From an uncultured Clostridia bacterium (GTDB taxonomy: Bacteria > Bacillota > Clostridia > Oscillospirales > Acutalibacteraceae): a stretch of 42,918 nucleotides of DNA. The notes below the pieces were generated by a model that was not told where the DNA came from, ran no database searches, and was given only the letters and a program-made list of their open reading frames with translations. The DNA lies in NCBI GenBank assembly GCA_946041635.1, contig CAMGDG010000004.1:1-42918 (forward strand), in the 5' to 3' direction. Position numbers and translations under genes: made by a program. This document shows, in pieces, positions 24,682 through 33,173 of the stretch (position 1 is the first letter of the stretch; every line of letters begins with the position of its first letter).

Positions 24682-25614
24682 ATGACCAAAGTATTTATTG
24701 ACGGTTCGCAGGGCACAACGGGGTTGAAAATTTTTGACCGCCTGAAAACCCGCGAAGATATTGAACTCATTACCTTGCCCGAAGAACTTCGCAAGGATAT
24801 AAATGCACGAAAGAAAGCGCTCAATGCGGCGGACATTGCCTTTCTCTGCTTGCCCGATGCGGCGGCCGTGGAGGCAGTAGGCTTAATCGAAAACGAAAAA
24901 ACCGTTGTGATTGATACCTCTACCGCGCACCGCACAAACGAGGAATTTGCATACGGGTTTCCGGAATTATCCGAAACACTTGCAGAAAAACTCAAAAATT
25001 CCAACCGCATTGCCGTTCCGGGGTGCTACGCAAGCGGCTTTATCGCCCTTGTAAAACCCTTGGTGGACGCAGGGCTCGTTTCCCCTGACCACGCCTTTTC
25101 CTGCCACGCCATGTCCGGATACAGCGGCGCAGGCAAAAAGGGGATTGCCCAGTATGAGGACGCCGAGCGTGACCCGCTGCTTGACGCGCCCCGTGCATAC
25201 GCAATCACCCAAGAGCACAAGCATTTAAAAGAAATGCGCATCATTTCCGGGCTTTCGGTTACGCCGATTTTTTGCCCGTTTATTTGCGATTATTTCAGCG
25301 GTATGCTTGTGACCGTGCCGCTTTTCAAAAGTGATTTACAAAACGGCAAAACGGCAGAGGACATCAAAGCCCTTTACAAAGAAAAATACAATACCCCGAT
25401 TGTGCGTTACAAAGACAGTATGGACGAGGCGGGCTTCCTTTCCGCCAACGCCAAAGCGGAAACGGACAGTATGGATATTACGGTCTGCGGCAATGACGAG
25501 CGCATTTTGCTCCTCGCCCGTTACGATAACCTGGGCAAAGGCGCAAGCGGCGCGGCGCTGGAATGTATGAATATCAAAATGGGATTGCCGGCAGAATTTA
25601 ATTTGGAGATTTAG
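24682..25614 (+). CDS. argC: N-acetyl-gamma-glutamyl-phosphate reductase, short (uncommon) form
   Basis: A 310-residue NADPH enzyme that reduces N-acetylglutamyl phosphate to the semialdehyde. The catalytic Cys is C115 in AVPGCYASGF; GSQGTTGLKI near 8-17 is the nucleotide loop, and CHAMSGYSGAGKKG is conserved. It is about 35 residues shorter than the common argC and fits the second subfamily (annotated as the uncommon form, TIGR01851 from memory). Arginine codons here are nearly all CGC/CGT, with no AGA. Confidence 0.95.
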   Translation: MTKVFIDGSQGTTGLKIFDRLKTREDIELITLPEELRKDINARKKALNAADIAFLCLPDAAAVEAVGLIENEKTVVIDTSTAHRTNEEFAYGFPELSETLAEKLKNSNRIAVPGCYASGFIALVKPLVDAGLVSPDHAFSCHAMSGYSGAGKKGIAQYEDAERDPLLDAPRAYAITQEHKHLKEMRIISGLSVTPIFCPFICDYFSGMLVTVPLFKSDLQNGKTAEDIKALYKEKYNTPIVRYKDSMDEAGFLSANAKAETDSMDITVCGNDERILLLARYDNLGKGASGAALECMNIKMGLPAEFNLEI

Positions 25615-25622
25615 TAAACAAT

Positions 25623-25653
25623 GTAGGGCGGGGACTTGCTCCCGCCGTGAAAT
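25623..25653 (+). repeat. GC-rich palindromic repeat, copy 3
   Basis: Between argC and argJ: GTAGGGCGGGGAC, then GCTCCCGCCG and the GTGAAAT tail. The argJ ribosome site (CAGGAG) starts just after it. Confidence 0.85.
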
Positions 25654-25668
25654 AAACAGGAGAAATAT

Positions 25669-26901
25669 ATGGCATTTTCAATCAAAATCGACACAAACGG
25701 CGGGGTGACCTCGCCCAAAGGCTTTAAAGCCAACGGCATACACTGCGGCATTCGCAAAAATAAGGACAAAAAGGACTTGATGCTGATTTTGTCCGAAACC
25801 GAATGTGACGCGGCGGCGGTTTATACCAAAAATCTTGTGTACGGCGCACCGATTACCGTAACACGCAAAAATCTCGAAAACGGCAAAGCCCGTGCAGTTA
25901 TTTGCAACAGCGGCATTGCCAATACCTGCAACGCCGACGGCGTGGAAAAAGCGCAGGCAATGTGTGACCTTGCGGCAGAATATACGGGTGTTTCCCCAAG
26001 AGATGTGATTGTCGGCTCCACGGGTGTCATCGGTCAGCCCATTGATTTAGAGCCTATTCAAAACGGTATGCAAGAACTTGCCGACGGACTGTCCGCAAAC
26101 GGCTCGGATGCGGCGGCAGAGGCGATTATGACCACCGATACAATCAAAAAACATATCTCTGTGTCCTTTGATTTGGACGGCAAACCCTGTACCATCGGCG
26201 CCATAGCCAAGGGCAGCGGTATGATTCATCCCAATATGGCAACCATGCTTTCCTTTATTACAACTGATGCGAATATCACCGCTGCGTGTTTAAAAAGTGC
26301 GCTCCTGTGGTGCGTGGAAAGAACATATAATATGCTTTCGGTGGATGGCGATACTTCCACAAACGACACCGTTGCAATTCTGGCAAACGGACTTTGCGAA
26401 AACAGCCGTATTGAAAATACGGACAGCGAGAATTATCAGAAATTCTGCCGTGCGCTCTATAAAATTTGCAATTATGTTGTCTGTATGCTTGCCAAAGACG
26501 GCGAGGGTGCCACAAAATTGGTGCTTTGCGAGGTAAATCATGCCAAAACCGAGGAAATCGCCAAAACCTGCGCAAAATCGGTTATCCGTTCCCCCCTTGT
26601 GAAAACCGCTATGTTCGGTTCGGACGCCAACTGGGGCAGGGTGCTGTGTGCCCTCGGATATGCGGGCACGGAGATTGATGTTACGAAAATTGATGTGTCT
26701 TTCGTTTCCGCGAAGGGTGAAATTTTCGTCTGTCGCAACGGCGCAGGCATAGAATTTTCAGAGGAAAAAGCAAAAGAAATTTTGTTAGAGGACGAAATTA
26801 CCATTCAGGTGGATTTAAACGACGGCGAATTTGCCGCCACCGCTTACGGATGCGACCTGACTTATGAATATGTAAAAATCAACGGAGATTACAGAACCTG
26901 A
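25669..26901 (+). CDS. argJ: Bifunctional ornithine acetyltransferase / N-acetylglutamate synthase
   Basis: A 410-residue self-cleaving enzyme. It moves the acetyl group from N-acetylornithine to glutamate and can also make N-acetylglutamate from acetyl-CoA. The cleavage site is in KGSGMIHPNMATML, between A191 and T192, and T192 becomes the nucleophile of the beta chain. Its presence closes the acetyl cycle, so no argA or argE is needed. Whether it also accepts acetyl-CoA cannot be read from sequence. The stop codon lies inside the first arm of a long hairpin element. Confidence 0.96.
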   Translation: MAFSIKIDTNGGVTSPKGFKANGIHCGIRKNKDKKDLMLILSETECDAAAVYTKNLVYGAPITVTRKNLENGKARAVICNSGIANTCNADGVEKAQAMCDLAAEYTGVSPRDVIVGSTGVIGQPIDLEPIQNGMQELADGLSANGSDAAAEAIMTTDTIKKHISVSFDLDGKPCTIGAIAKGSGMIHPNMATMLSFITTDANITAACLKSALLWCVERTYNMLSVDGDTSTNDTVAILANGLCENSRIENTDSENYQKFCRALYKICNYVVCMLAKDGEGATKLVLCEVNHAKTEEIAKTCAKSVIRSPLVKTAMFGSDANWGRVLCALGYAGTEIDVTKIDVSFVSAKGEIFVCRNGAGIEFSEEKAKEILLEDEITIQVDLNDGEFAATAYGCDLTYEYVKINGDYRT

Positions 26902-27007
26902 TTTTCAATTGCACGCACATTTTGCACTTTCGGCACGGCAACTCGCGTATACCGGATACGCTTCGCCGTGCCAAAAGCACAAACTGCACGCACACTTGAA
27001 AATCAGG
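26897..27007 (-). repeat. 111 bp imperfect hairpin element between argJ and argB
   Basis: The outer arms are perfect (CCTGATTTTCAA and TTGAAAATCAGG), an inner block is perfect (GGCACGGC/GCCGTGCC) and the tip is a GCGTAT/ATACGC stem. The 23 bp between outer and inner blocks differ mostly by transitions: read as plus-strand RNA they give ten C-A, A-C or U-C mismatches, read as minus-strand RNA most become G-U wobbles with only two G-A mismatches. The folded form is therefore far better on the minus strand. It overlaps the argJ stop codon. Part of the effect comes from a TGCACGCACA direct repeat in both arms. Confidence 0.65.
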
Positions 27008-27053
27008 CGAATATCAAAAAATGTATATGTTATGCAATGTAGAATTGTTCTCG

Positions 27054-27078
27054 GTAGGGCGGGGGCTTGCTCCCGCCG
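27054..27078 (+). repeat. GC-rich palindromic repeat, copy 4
   Basis: Upstream of argB: GTAGGGCGGGGGC and GCTCCCGCCG, identical over the core to copy 1 at 23694. Confidence 0.85.
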
Positions 27079-27130
27079 ATAAGAAACATCATATTCCTAC
27101 CGAAGAAAAATGAACTTTGGAGGAAACAAT

Positions 27131-28000
27131 ATGGACATTTCCAAACTTTCTCACGCAGACCGCAGCGAGGTGCTGGTGCAGGCGCTGCCCTATATTCAGC
27201 GCTACAACGGCAAAACGGTTGTGATAAAATACGGCGGCAACGCCATGATAAATGAAGCATTGCAGGACGCGGTGATGACCGACATTGTGCTGTTGCGTTC
27301 CGTGGGCGTCAATGTGGTGCTGGTGCACGGCGGCGGCCCCGAAATCAACGATATGTTAAAGCGAATCGGCAAAGAAAGCCGCTTTGTGGGCGGACTTCGC
27401 TATACGGACGAAGAAACCGTTGAAGTGGTGCAAATGGTGCTTGCGGGCAAGGTCAATAAGCATTTGGTGCAACTCTTAACTTGCCACGGCGGGCAGGCTG
27501 TGGGGCTTTGCGGCTTGGACGGCGATATGATTCAGGCGAAAAAGCACGATGCAGGCGAGGACATCGGCTTTGTGGGCGACATTGTGAAAATCAACACAAA
27601 GGTCATTAACGATGCCATAGCAAGTGGTTATATTCCCGTGATATCCACCGTGGGCGGCGGCGAAAACGGTGAGGTTTACAATATCAATGCGGACACGGCG
27701 GCGGCGCGGATTGCTTCTTGCCTGCATGCGGAAAAACTCCTTTTGATGACCGATATCAGCGGTCTTTTGCGTGACAAGGATGACGAAAGCACTTTAATTC
27801 AAGAGGTGAAAGTGTCAGAAATTCCGTCTTTAAAAGCCCAGGGGATTATTTCCGGCGGTATGATTCCGAAAATCGACTGCTGTGTCGAGGCGGTGCGCCG
27901 CGGTGTGCACCGTACCAACATTATTGACGGCAGAATTCCCCATTCCATTTTAATCGAATTGTTCACCGACGCCGGTATCGGCACAATGTTTTCAGCATAA
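27131..28000 (+). CDS. argB: Acetylglutamate kinase
   Basis: A 289-residue amino acid kinase that phosphorylates N-acetylglutamate. K33 in VIKYGGNAM, HGGGPEIN (66-73) and the C-terminal IIDGRIPHSILIELFTDAGIGTM are conserved. The C-terminal motif and length fit the form that can be feedback-inhibited by arginine, but I cannot show this. An earlier ATG (27110) is in frame, but GGAGG at 27118 sits just before the ATG at 27131, which is preferred. Codon use is CGC-rich as in argC. Confidence 0.97.
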   Translation: MDISKLSHADRSEVLVQALPYIQRYNGKTVVIKYGGNAMINEALQDAVMTDIVLLRSVGVNVVLVHGGGPEINDMLKRIGKESRFVGGLRYTDEETVEVVQMVLAGKVNKHLVQLLTCHGGQAVGLCGLDGDMIQAKKHDAGEDIGFVGDIVKINTKVINDAIASGYIPVISTVGGGENGEVYNINADTAAARIASCLHAEKLLLMTDISGLLRDKDDESTLIQEVKVSEIPSLKAQGIISGGMIPKIDCCVEAVRRGVHRTNIIDGRIPHSILIELFTDAGIGTMFSA

Positions 28001-28016
28001 AGAAGGATTACAGACT

Positions 28017-29189
28017 ATGCATTTTACAGAAATCAAAGAAACAGCAGATACTTATTTCATGCCCACCTACGCCCACTTTCCCGTGGCGTTGGAGCACGGC
28101 GAAAATGCCACCTATTTTGACAGCGAGGGGAAGGCGTATATCGACTTTACCGCAGGCATCGGCGTAAACGCCTTGGGCACCAATGACGAGGGCTGGAAAA
28201 CGGCGGTTAAAGCGCAGCTGGACAAGTTACAGCACACCTCAAATCTCTATTACAATGAAACGGTTGCCAAAGCGGCAAAGGCGATTTGCGAAAAATCGGG
28301 TTTTCCGAAAGTCCTGTTTTGCAATTCGGGCGCAGAGGCAAACGAGTGTGCCATTAAACTTGCCCGCAAATACAGTTTTGACAAATACGGCGAGGGGCGG
28401 TACAATATCGTCAGCTTGAAAAATTCCTTTCACGGCAGAACCATGGCGACCATCACCGCCACGGGGCAGGACCACTACCACGAATTTTTCACCCCGTTTT
28501 TAGAGGGCTTTCGTTATGCCGAAGCAGGTGACTGCAAAGCACTTGAAGATATGCTGGACGGTACGGTTTGCGCCGTGATGTTAGAGGTGATTCAAGGCGA
28601 GGGCGGCGTTTTGGAAACCCCGCAGGAATTTATCGAGTTTGTTCGCACGGTTTGCGATGAAAACGATGTGCTTTTAATCTTTGACGAGGTGCAAACGGGC
28701 GTGGGCAGAACGGGCAAACTGTTCGCCTATGAAACCGTGGGTGTAAAGCCTGACATCTTGACAACCGCAAAGGGTATCGGTGGGGGACTCCCCATGGGCG
28801 CGTGCCTTTGCCGTGCAGAGTTGGGCAATACGCTGACGGCGGGCACACACGGCACGACTTTCGGCGGCAATCCTGTTGCCTGTGCCGGCGCATTAGCCGT
28901 TTTAGAACGGCTGGATGATGCGTTTTTGGCAGAGGTTTCCGTAAAAGGCGAGTATATCCGTGAAAAGGTTAAAGCCTTTACAGATGTGGAGAGCGTCCGT
29001 GGTCGAGGCTTAATGATAGGGATTGATTTAAAAACGAAAAAAGCGGGCGAAATCGCCAAAAAATGCTGTGAAAACGGCTTGCTTATCTTAACGGCAAAAT
29101 CCGCTTTGCGAATGCTCCCGCCGCTTACCATTACTTACGAAGAAATCGACAAGGGACTATTGATTTTAGAGCGTGTGCTCTCGGAATAG
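28017..29189 (+). CDS. argD: Acetylornithine aminotransferase
   Basis: A 390-residue class III PLP aminotransferase. The PLP lysine is K252 in LTTAKGIGGGLPMG, the ring-binding Asp is D223 in IFDEVQTGVGRTG, and SGAEANE (104-110) binds phosphate. It makes N-acetylornithine from the semialdehyde. The ATG lies 16 bp after argB with AGAAGGA upstream. Confidence 0.96.
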   Translation: MHFTEIKETADTYFMPTYAHFPVALEHGENATYFDSEGKAYIDFTAGIGVNALGTNDEGWKTAVKAQLDKLQHTSNLYYNETVAKAAKAICEKSGFPKVLFCNSGAEANECAIKLARKYSFDKYGEGRYNIVSLKNSFHGRTMATITATGQDHYHEFFTPFLEGFRYAEAGDCKALEDMLDGTVCAVMLEVIQGEGGVLETPQEFIEFVRTVCDENDVLLIFDEVQTGVGRTGKLFAYETVGVKPDILTTAKGIGGGLPMGACLCRAELGNTLTAGTHGTTFGGNPVACAGALAVLERLDDAFLAEVSVKGEYIREKVKAFTDVESVRGRGLMIGIDLKTKKAGEIAKKCCENGLLILTAKSALRMLPPLTITYEEIDKGLLILERVLSE

Positions 29190-29198
29190 GAGAAAAAT

Positions 29199-30110
29199 AT
29201 GAAACATTTATTGAGCTTACTTAATACCACAACGCAGGAAATTGAGGAACTTTTAAATCTTGCGGATCAGTTGAAATACGAAACGAAAAACGGCATACCG
29301 CACCATCGCCTTGAAGGGCAGACCTTGGGTATGATTTTTCAAAAGTCCTCCACGAGAACCCGTGTTTCTTTTGAAACGGGTATGTATCAGTTGGGCGGTC
29401 AGGCGCTGTTTTTATCAAACCGTGATTTGCAGATAGGCAGAGGCGAGCCTATTCAGGATACCGCACGAGTTCTTTCACGCTATCTTGACGGTATTATGAT
29501 AAGAACTTTCGAGCAAAGCGAGGTTGAAAACCTTGCAAAATACGGCTCTATACCGATTATCAACGGCTTAACTGATTTTTGCCACCCCTGTCAGGTGCTT
29601 GCCGACCTGTTGACCGTTCGCGAACACAAGGGACATTTAGATGGGCTGAAAATGTGCTACATAGGCGACGGCAACAATATGGCGAACTCACTTATTGTAG
29701 GCGGATTGAAAACGGGAATGGCAGTTTCCGTTGCCTGCCCGGAAGGATATGACCCCGACAGCCAAGTTTTGGATTTTGCCAAGCCGTATCAGAATTTTGC
29801 CCTTTGCCGTGACCCGAAAGAAGCGGCGGCGGATGCCGATGTGATTTTCACCGATGTTTGGGCGTCCATGGGGCAGGAGGACGAAGCGGCAGAACGCCGC
29901 AAGGTGTTCGAGGGCGTGTATCAGGTGAATACACAACTGCTTTCCGTTGCCAACAGCGGCTGTATGGTACAGCATTGTCTGCCCGCACACCGCGGCGAGG
30001 AAATCACCGCCGATGTGTTTGAAGCACACGCCGACGAAATTTTCGATGAGGCAGAAAACCGCCTCCACGCGCAAAAAGCCGTTATGGTCACCTTGATGGA
30101 AAAGAAATGA
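29199..30110 (+). CDS. argF: Ornithine carbamoyltransferase
   Basis: A 303-residue carbamoyltransferase that makes citrulline. The carbamoyl phosphate motif STRTR (51-55), HPCQ (129-132) and the ornithine-side HCLPAHRGEE near the C-terminus are intact. It begins 9 bp after argD. Base and codon use look closer to the flanking genome than argC and argB do. It is the last gene of the cluster before a strong terminator; carAB is not in the window. Confidence 0.97.
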   Translation: MKHLLSLLNTTTQEIEELLNLADQLKYETKNGIPHHRLEGQTLGMIFQKSSTRTRVSFETGMYQLGGQALFLSNRDLQIGRGEPIQDTARVLSRYLDGIMIRTFEQSEVENLAKYGSIPIINGLTDFCHPCQVLADLLTVREHKGHLDGLKMCYIGDGNNMANSLIVGGLKTGMAVSVACPEGYDPDSQVLDFAKPYQNFALCRDPKEAAADADVIFTDVWASMGQEDEAAERRKVFEGVYQVNTQLLSVANSGCMVQHCLPAHRGEEITADVFEAHADEIFDEAENRLHAQKAVMVTLMEKK

Positions 30111-30138
30111 TTTTGGCTCAGGCTATAAACAAACTTGT

Positions 30139-30170
30139 ACGGGACGATGCCCACATCGTCCCGTGTTTTT
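30139..30170 (+). terminator. Terminator of the arginine cluster
   Basis: A perfect 11 bp stem (ACGGGACGATG and CATCGTCCCGT) with a CCCA loop and T5. The core GGGACGATGCC recurs in the repeat at 40660. Confidence 0.93.
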
Positions 30171-30194
30171 AAAAATATGATTTTCATATTATAA

Positions 30195-30247
30195 AAAATC
30201 ACCCGTTTTTTATCCGAATTTTCGGTTAAAATAAAACGGGTGATTTT
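30195..30247 (+). promoter_or_regulatory. Perfect 15 bp inverted repeat abutting the 30248 start codon
   Basis: AAAATCACCCGTTTT (30195-30209) and AAAACGGGTGATTTT (30233-30247), with an inner CCGAA/TTCGG stem in the loop. The right arm contains the only ribosome-site-like sequence (GGGTGA) and ends one base before the ATG, so folding would hide it. Read on the minus strand the stem ends in TTTTTT and resembles a terminator. Confidence 0.75.
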
Positions 30248-31546
30248 ATGTTATCAGTATGGTCGGATAATTCGTCTTTACCGTCGTTTCCAACCTTGAA
30301 CGGCGATAAAAAAACAGATGTGCTCATAATAGGCGGCGGAATAGCAGGTATTTTGTGCGCATATAAGCTCACAAAAAGCGGGGTAAACTGTATTTTGCTT
30401 GAAGCGGACAGAATATGCCGGGGGGTTACGCAGAATACCACCGCAAAAATAACCTCACAGCACGGGTTTATTTATGAAAAACTAATCAATAAATTCGGCG
30501 TTGAAAAAGCGCAAATGTATTTGCAAGCCAACGAATCGGCATTGTCGGAATACCGAAAGCTTGCCGAAAAAATCCCCTGCGATTTTGAAACTCGGGACAA
30601 TGCGGTGTATTCGGTTCAAAGCCGTGAAAAAGCAGAAAAAGAGATGCGTGCCTTAATAAAACTGGGCGTTAAGGCAGAATTTAACGATACAATTCCCGTT
30701 CCCGTTGAGATTGCGGGAGCTGTCAGGTTTAAAAATCAGGCGCAGTTTAACCCCTTGAAGCTTTTGTCAAAGCTTTCTCAAAAACTCACGATATACGAGC
30801 ATACAAAGGTTTTTGAGATACGGGATAATTGCGCTTATACGGCAGGCGGCAAGGTAGAGGCAAAGCAATTTGTGGTTGCAACCCATTTCCCGTTTATGAA
30901 TAAATACGGCGGATATTTTTTAAAGCTTTTTCAGGAACGCTCATATGTGCTGGCGCTGGAAAACGGACCGCAAATTGACGGAATGTATGTTGACGAAGCG
31001 CCGAAAGGCATGTCATTTCGCAATTACGGCGATTATCTTTTAATCGGCGGCGGCGACCACCGCACAGGAAAGCAGGGCGGCGATTATGGGGTACTTCGCA
31101 CCTTTGCAAAAACCCATTATCCGAATTGTCCCGAAAAATACGCTTGGGCAACGCAGGATTGTATGAGCCTTGACGGTGTGCCATATATCGGCAGATATTC
31201 AAAATCCTTGCCGAATATTTATATGGCAACAGGCTTTAATAAATGGGGAATGACCACATCAATGGCGGCGGCACAAATTCTTTGCGATATGATAACGGGC
31301 AGGGGAAACGACTGTGCCGAAGTTTTTTCGCCGTCACGGAGCATTTTAACGCCACAGCTTGCAATCAACGGCGCAGAGACCGTCACAAGCTTGCTCACAA
31401 TATCAAAAAAGCGCTGCCCTCATATGGGGTGCGCTTTAAAATGGAACTCGTCGGAGCATACATGGGATTGTCCCTGCCACGGCTCTCGCTTTACAGAGGA
31501 GGGCAAGCTCATAGAAAATCCCGCAACAGATGATTTAAAGAATTAG
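30248..31546 (+). CDS. FAD-dependent oxidoreductase with C-terminal Rieske domain
   Basis: A 432-residue fusion. The N-terminal part is a DadA/glycine oxidase-type flavoprotein with the dinucleotide fold VLIIGGGIAGILCAYKL (about 19-35) and a glutamate (LLEAD) after it. The last 50 residues are a Rieske [2Fe-2S] domain, with CPHMGC and CPCHGSRF as ligand motifs. Such fusions are known and annotated as FAD-dependent oxidoreductases, but I know of no firm substrate. The start sits in the inverted repeat described above. The stop overlaps that of the convergent hydrolase gene by 3 bp. Confidence 0.9.
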   Translation: MLSVWSDNSSLPSFPTLNGDKKTDVLIIGGGIAGILCAYKLTKSGVNCILLEADRICRGVTQNTTAKITSQHGFIYEKLINKFGVEKAQMYLQANESALSEYRKLAEKIPCDFETRDNAVYSVQSREKAEKEMRALIKLGVKAEFNDTIPVPVEIAGAVRFKNQAQFNPLKLLSKLSQKLTIYEHTKVFEIRDNCAYTAGGKVEAKQFVVATHFPFMNKYGGYFLKLFQERSYVLALENGPQIDGMYVDEAPKGMSFRNYGDYLLIGGGDHRTGKQGGDYGVLRTFAKTHYPNCPEKYAWATQDCMSLDGVPYIGRYSKSLPNIYMATGFNKWGMTTSMAAAQILCDMITGRGNDCAEVFSPSRSILTPQLAINGAETVTSLLTISKKRCPHMGCALKWNSSEHTWDCPCHGSRFTEEGKLIENPATDDLKN

Positions 31547-32580
31547 GAAAGGAAATCCCTTTTCATAATACATTCTTCAAAAAAGGAGCAGGCAGTTTCC
31601 ATAACCGTTAAATCCTCTTTGGTGATAAGGGAATAATCAATGGACTGATAAACCTCGTATGCTTCACGGCTGTCGGCAGGCAGAGAAGCAATTTTCCCGA
31701 AAATATCGTTGAGATATTGCTCGGCGTCTTTGGCAAGATAAACATTGTGGAATTTGCTCTCGTAAAGAACGGTTCGTGCGTTGGTGTTTGATGCAAGTCT
31801 GTTTTTAAGCCCAACGGGACTGTTCTGCACACTTACCGTCATATCGTTTCCGCCGTGCATAATAAGAGTGGGTATCATATTTGAGGCGATTGTGTCGCAG
31901 GAGCGCAAAATTCCTGTTTTGCCGAATTTATAAAGATTAACAATATCAAAAAACGGACTTAAAAAACTTATATCAATTTTGATTTTTGCCTTCGCCGAGT
32001 CGGCTATAAGCTTGTTAACGGAATTAAACGGCGAAAACGCAACAATGCCCTTTATATCCGTATCCTGCGCCAAAGCGGCAACATTGCAAACGCTGTATGC
32101 GCCCCAGGAGTGACCTGCAAGCAGCAGGGGAAGCTCTTTTAAATCCTCACGGGTGCTTACAAAATCCAGTGCCGATTTAAGGTCGATTATTCCCTGGGCA
32201 AAGCCGTAAAGCCTTTTACCCTCGGAGGCGCATGTTCCCGTGTTGTCATATGCCAAAACGGTGTAGCCCTTTTGAGCAAAGTAGTTAATTTCGGTGGTGT
32301 AGCTTAGATGGCCTGCTCCCATACCGTGAGAAAAAACAATCAAAGCCTTTGGCTTTTCTGTTTTTGCGCCGCTGTATAAAAAACCGTTAAGCGTCTGACC
32401 CTTGTTGGATTTAAAGCTTACGGGGCGTGCGTTCAGATTGTCAAAATTCTTTGCTTTAAGATATTTCAGGTTTTCGTTACCCTCGCACCTTTTGGAGAAT
32501 CCGGGCGCATTGAGAATTACAGCCGAAAATACAATCAATAAGATAAAAACAAAAAGCAGTACAATGAGTGCAACAGTCAT
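31543..32580 (-). CDS. Membrane-anchored alpha/beta hydrolase
   Basis: A 345-residue serine hydrolase. A hydrophobic N-terminus (about 2-24) anchors it. VFSHGMGAGH forms the oxyanion region, the nucleophile elbow is GHSWGA (Ser in G-x-S-x-G), the acid is in HGGNDMTV and the His in FHNVYL. It resembles the family of putative dienelactone hydrolase/acyl-peptidase-like lipases without a clear substrate. GAGGAG lies 8 nt before the ATG. It shares a divergent promoter region with the XRE gene at 32724 and has no terminator against the convergent gene. Confidence 0.85.
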   Translation of the reverse strand: MTVALIVLLFVFILLIVFSAVILNAPGFSKRCEGNENLKYLKAKNFDNLNARPVSFKSNKGQTLNGFLYSGAKTEKPKALIVFSHGMGAGHLSYTTEINYFAQKGYTVLAYDNTGTCASEGKRLYGFAQGIIDLKSALDFVSTREDLKELPLLLAGHSWGAYSVCNVAALAQDTDIKGIVAFSPFNSVNKLIADSAKAKIKIDISFLSPFFDIVNLYKFGKTGILRSCDTIASNMIPTLIMHGGNDMTVSVQNSPVGLKNRLASNTNARTVLYESKFHNVYLAKDAEQYLNDIFGKIASLPADSREAYEVYQSIDYSLITKEDLTVMETACSFFEECIMKRDFLS

Positions 32581-32605
32581 ACAATCAACTCCTCACTTTG
32601 TCTTA

Positions 32606-32634
32606 ATTCTATCATATTTTTTGTTTTTTTACAA
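32606..32634 (-). promoter_or_regulatory. Promoter of the hydrolase gene
   Basis: Minus strand TTGTAA (32629-32634), 17 bp, TAGAAT (32606-32611). Confidence 0.8.
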
Positions 32635-32664
32635 GAATTTAGTTAAATGTACTCATACGGCGTA

Positions 32665-32693
32665 TTGATTTTGCAACAAATGTATTGTATAAT
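32665..32693 (+). promoter_or_regulatory. Promoter of the XRE gene at 32724
   Basis: TTGATT (32665-32670), 17 bp, TATAAT (32688-32693), divergent from the hydrolase promoter. Confidence 0.85.
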
Positions 32694-32723
32694 TAACATT
32701 ATAAGTTTTATTGGAGTGATTGT

Positions 32724-33071
32724 ATGCGGTTAAGACAGCTCAGAATTATCAGGAACCAAAACGGGCTAACACAGCAGCAGGTTGCCGAAGCTTTGGGAAT
32801 AAGCCGTTCGGCATATTGCGGATATGAAACCGGCAGGCGCTCGTTGGATATTGATACAATCGCAAAGCTCAGTAAATTTTACAATCTTTCCATTGAAAAA
32901 TTCGTGGGCAAGATACTTCCCGATTATGTTTATGACGATATGTATTATGAAGACCAGCCCGATACCAGGTATCTTTCCCAGCTTACAAAAGAGGAAAGAG
33001 ATTTGATTGTAAAATACCGTATTATGAAGGCTGAGGGTAAATCAAATATCACATTAAAGTCAGAGGATTAA
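32724..33071 (+). CDS. XRE-family transcriptional regulator
   Basis: A 115-residue regulator. The helix-turn-helix covers residues 3-58 (LRIIRNQNGLTQQQVAEALG, then SRSAYCGYETGRR). A short acidic linker with YDDMYYEDQPD and a C-terminal helix (LTKEERDLIVKYRIM) follow. TTGGAGTG precedes the ATG. It is single-gene, with its own promoter and terminator, divergent from the hydrolase, which may be a target. Confidence 0.88.
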   Translation: MRLRQLRIIRNQNGLTQQQVAEALGISRSAYCGYETGRRSLDIDTIAKLSKFYNLSIEKFVGKILPDYVYDDMYYEDQPDTRYLSQLTKEERDLIVKYRIMKAEGKSNITLKSED

Positions 33072-33077
33072 AGCAGT

Positions 33078-33111
33078 TCCCTGTGTTCATTTTGAATACA
33101 GGGATTTTTTT
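33078..33111 (+). terminator. Terminator after the XRE gene
   Basis: TCCCTGTGTTCA (33078-33089) pairs with TGAATACAGGGA (33093-33104), one wobble, followed by seven T. Confidence 0.92.
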
Positions 33112-33143
33112 GTGAAAATTTGCATAAATATTTGAAATGACTA

Positions 33144-33173
33144 TTGACTATGAAAGGTTTGCCGTGCTAAAAT
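33144..33173 (+). promoter_or_regulatory. Promoter of the feo operon
   Basis: TTGACT (33144-33149), 18 bp, TAAAAT (33168-33173). The imperfect inverted repeat TTTGCCGTGCTAAA (33158-33171) overlaps the -10 element and is a candidate operator for the DtxR-type regulator of the same operon. That is a guess. Confidence 0.75.

Noticed and set aside
22141-27078. Repeats as a CRISPR array
   Set aside because: Copies are single, spaced by kilobases and placed between genes; there are no regular spacers and no cas genes.
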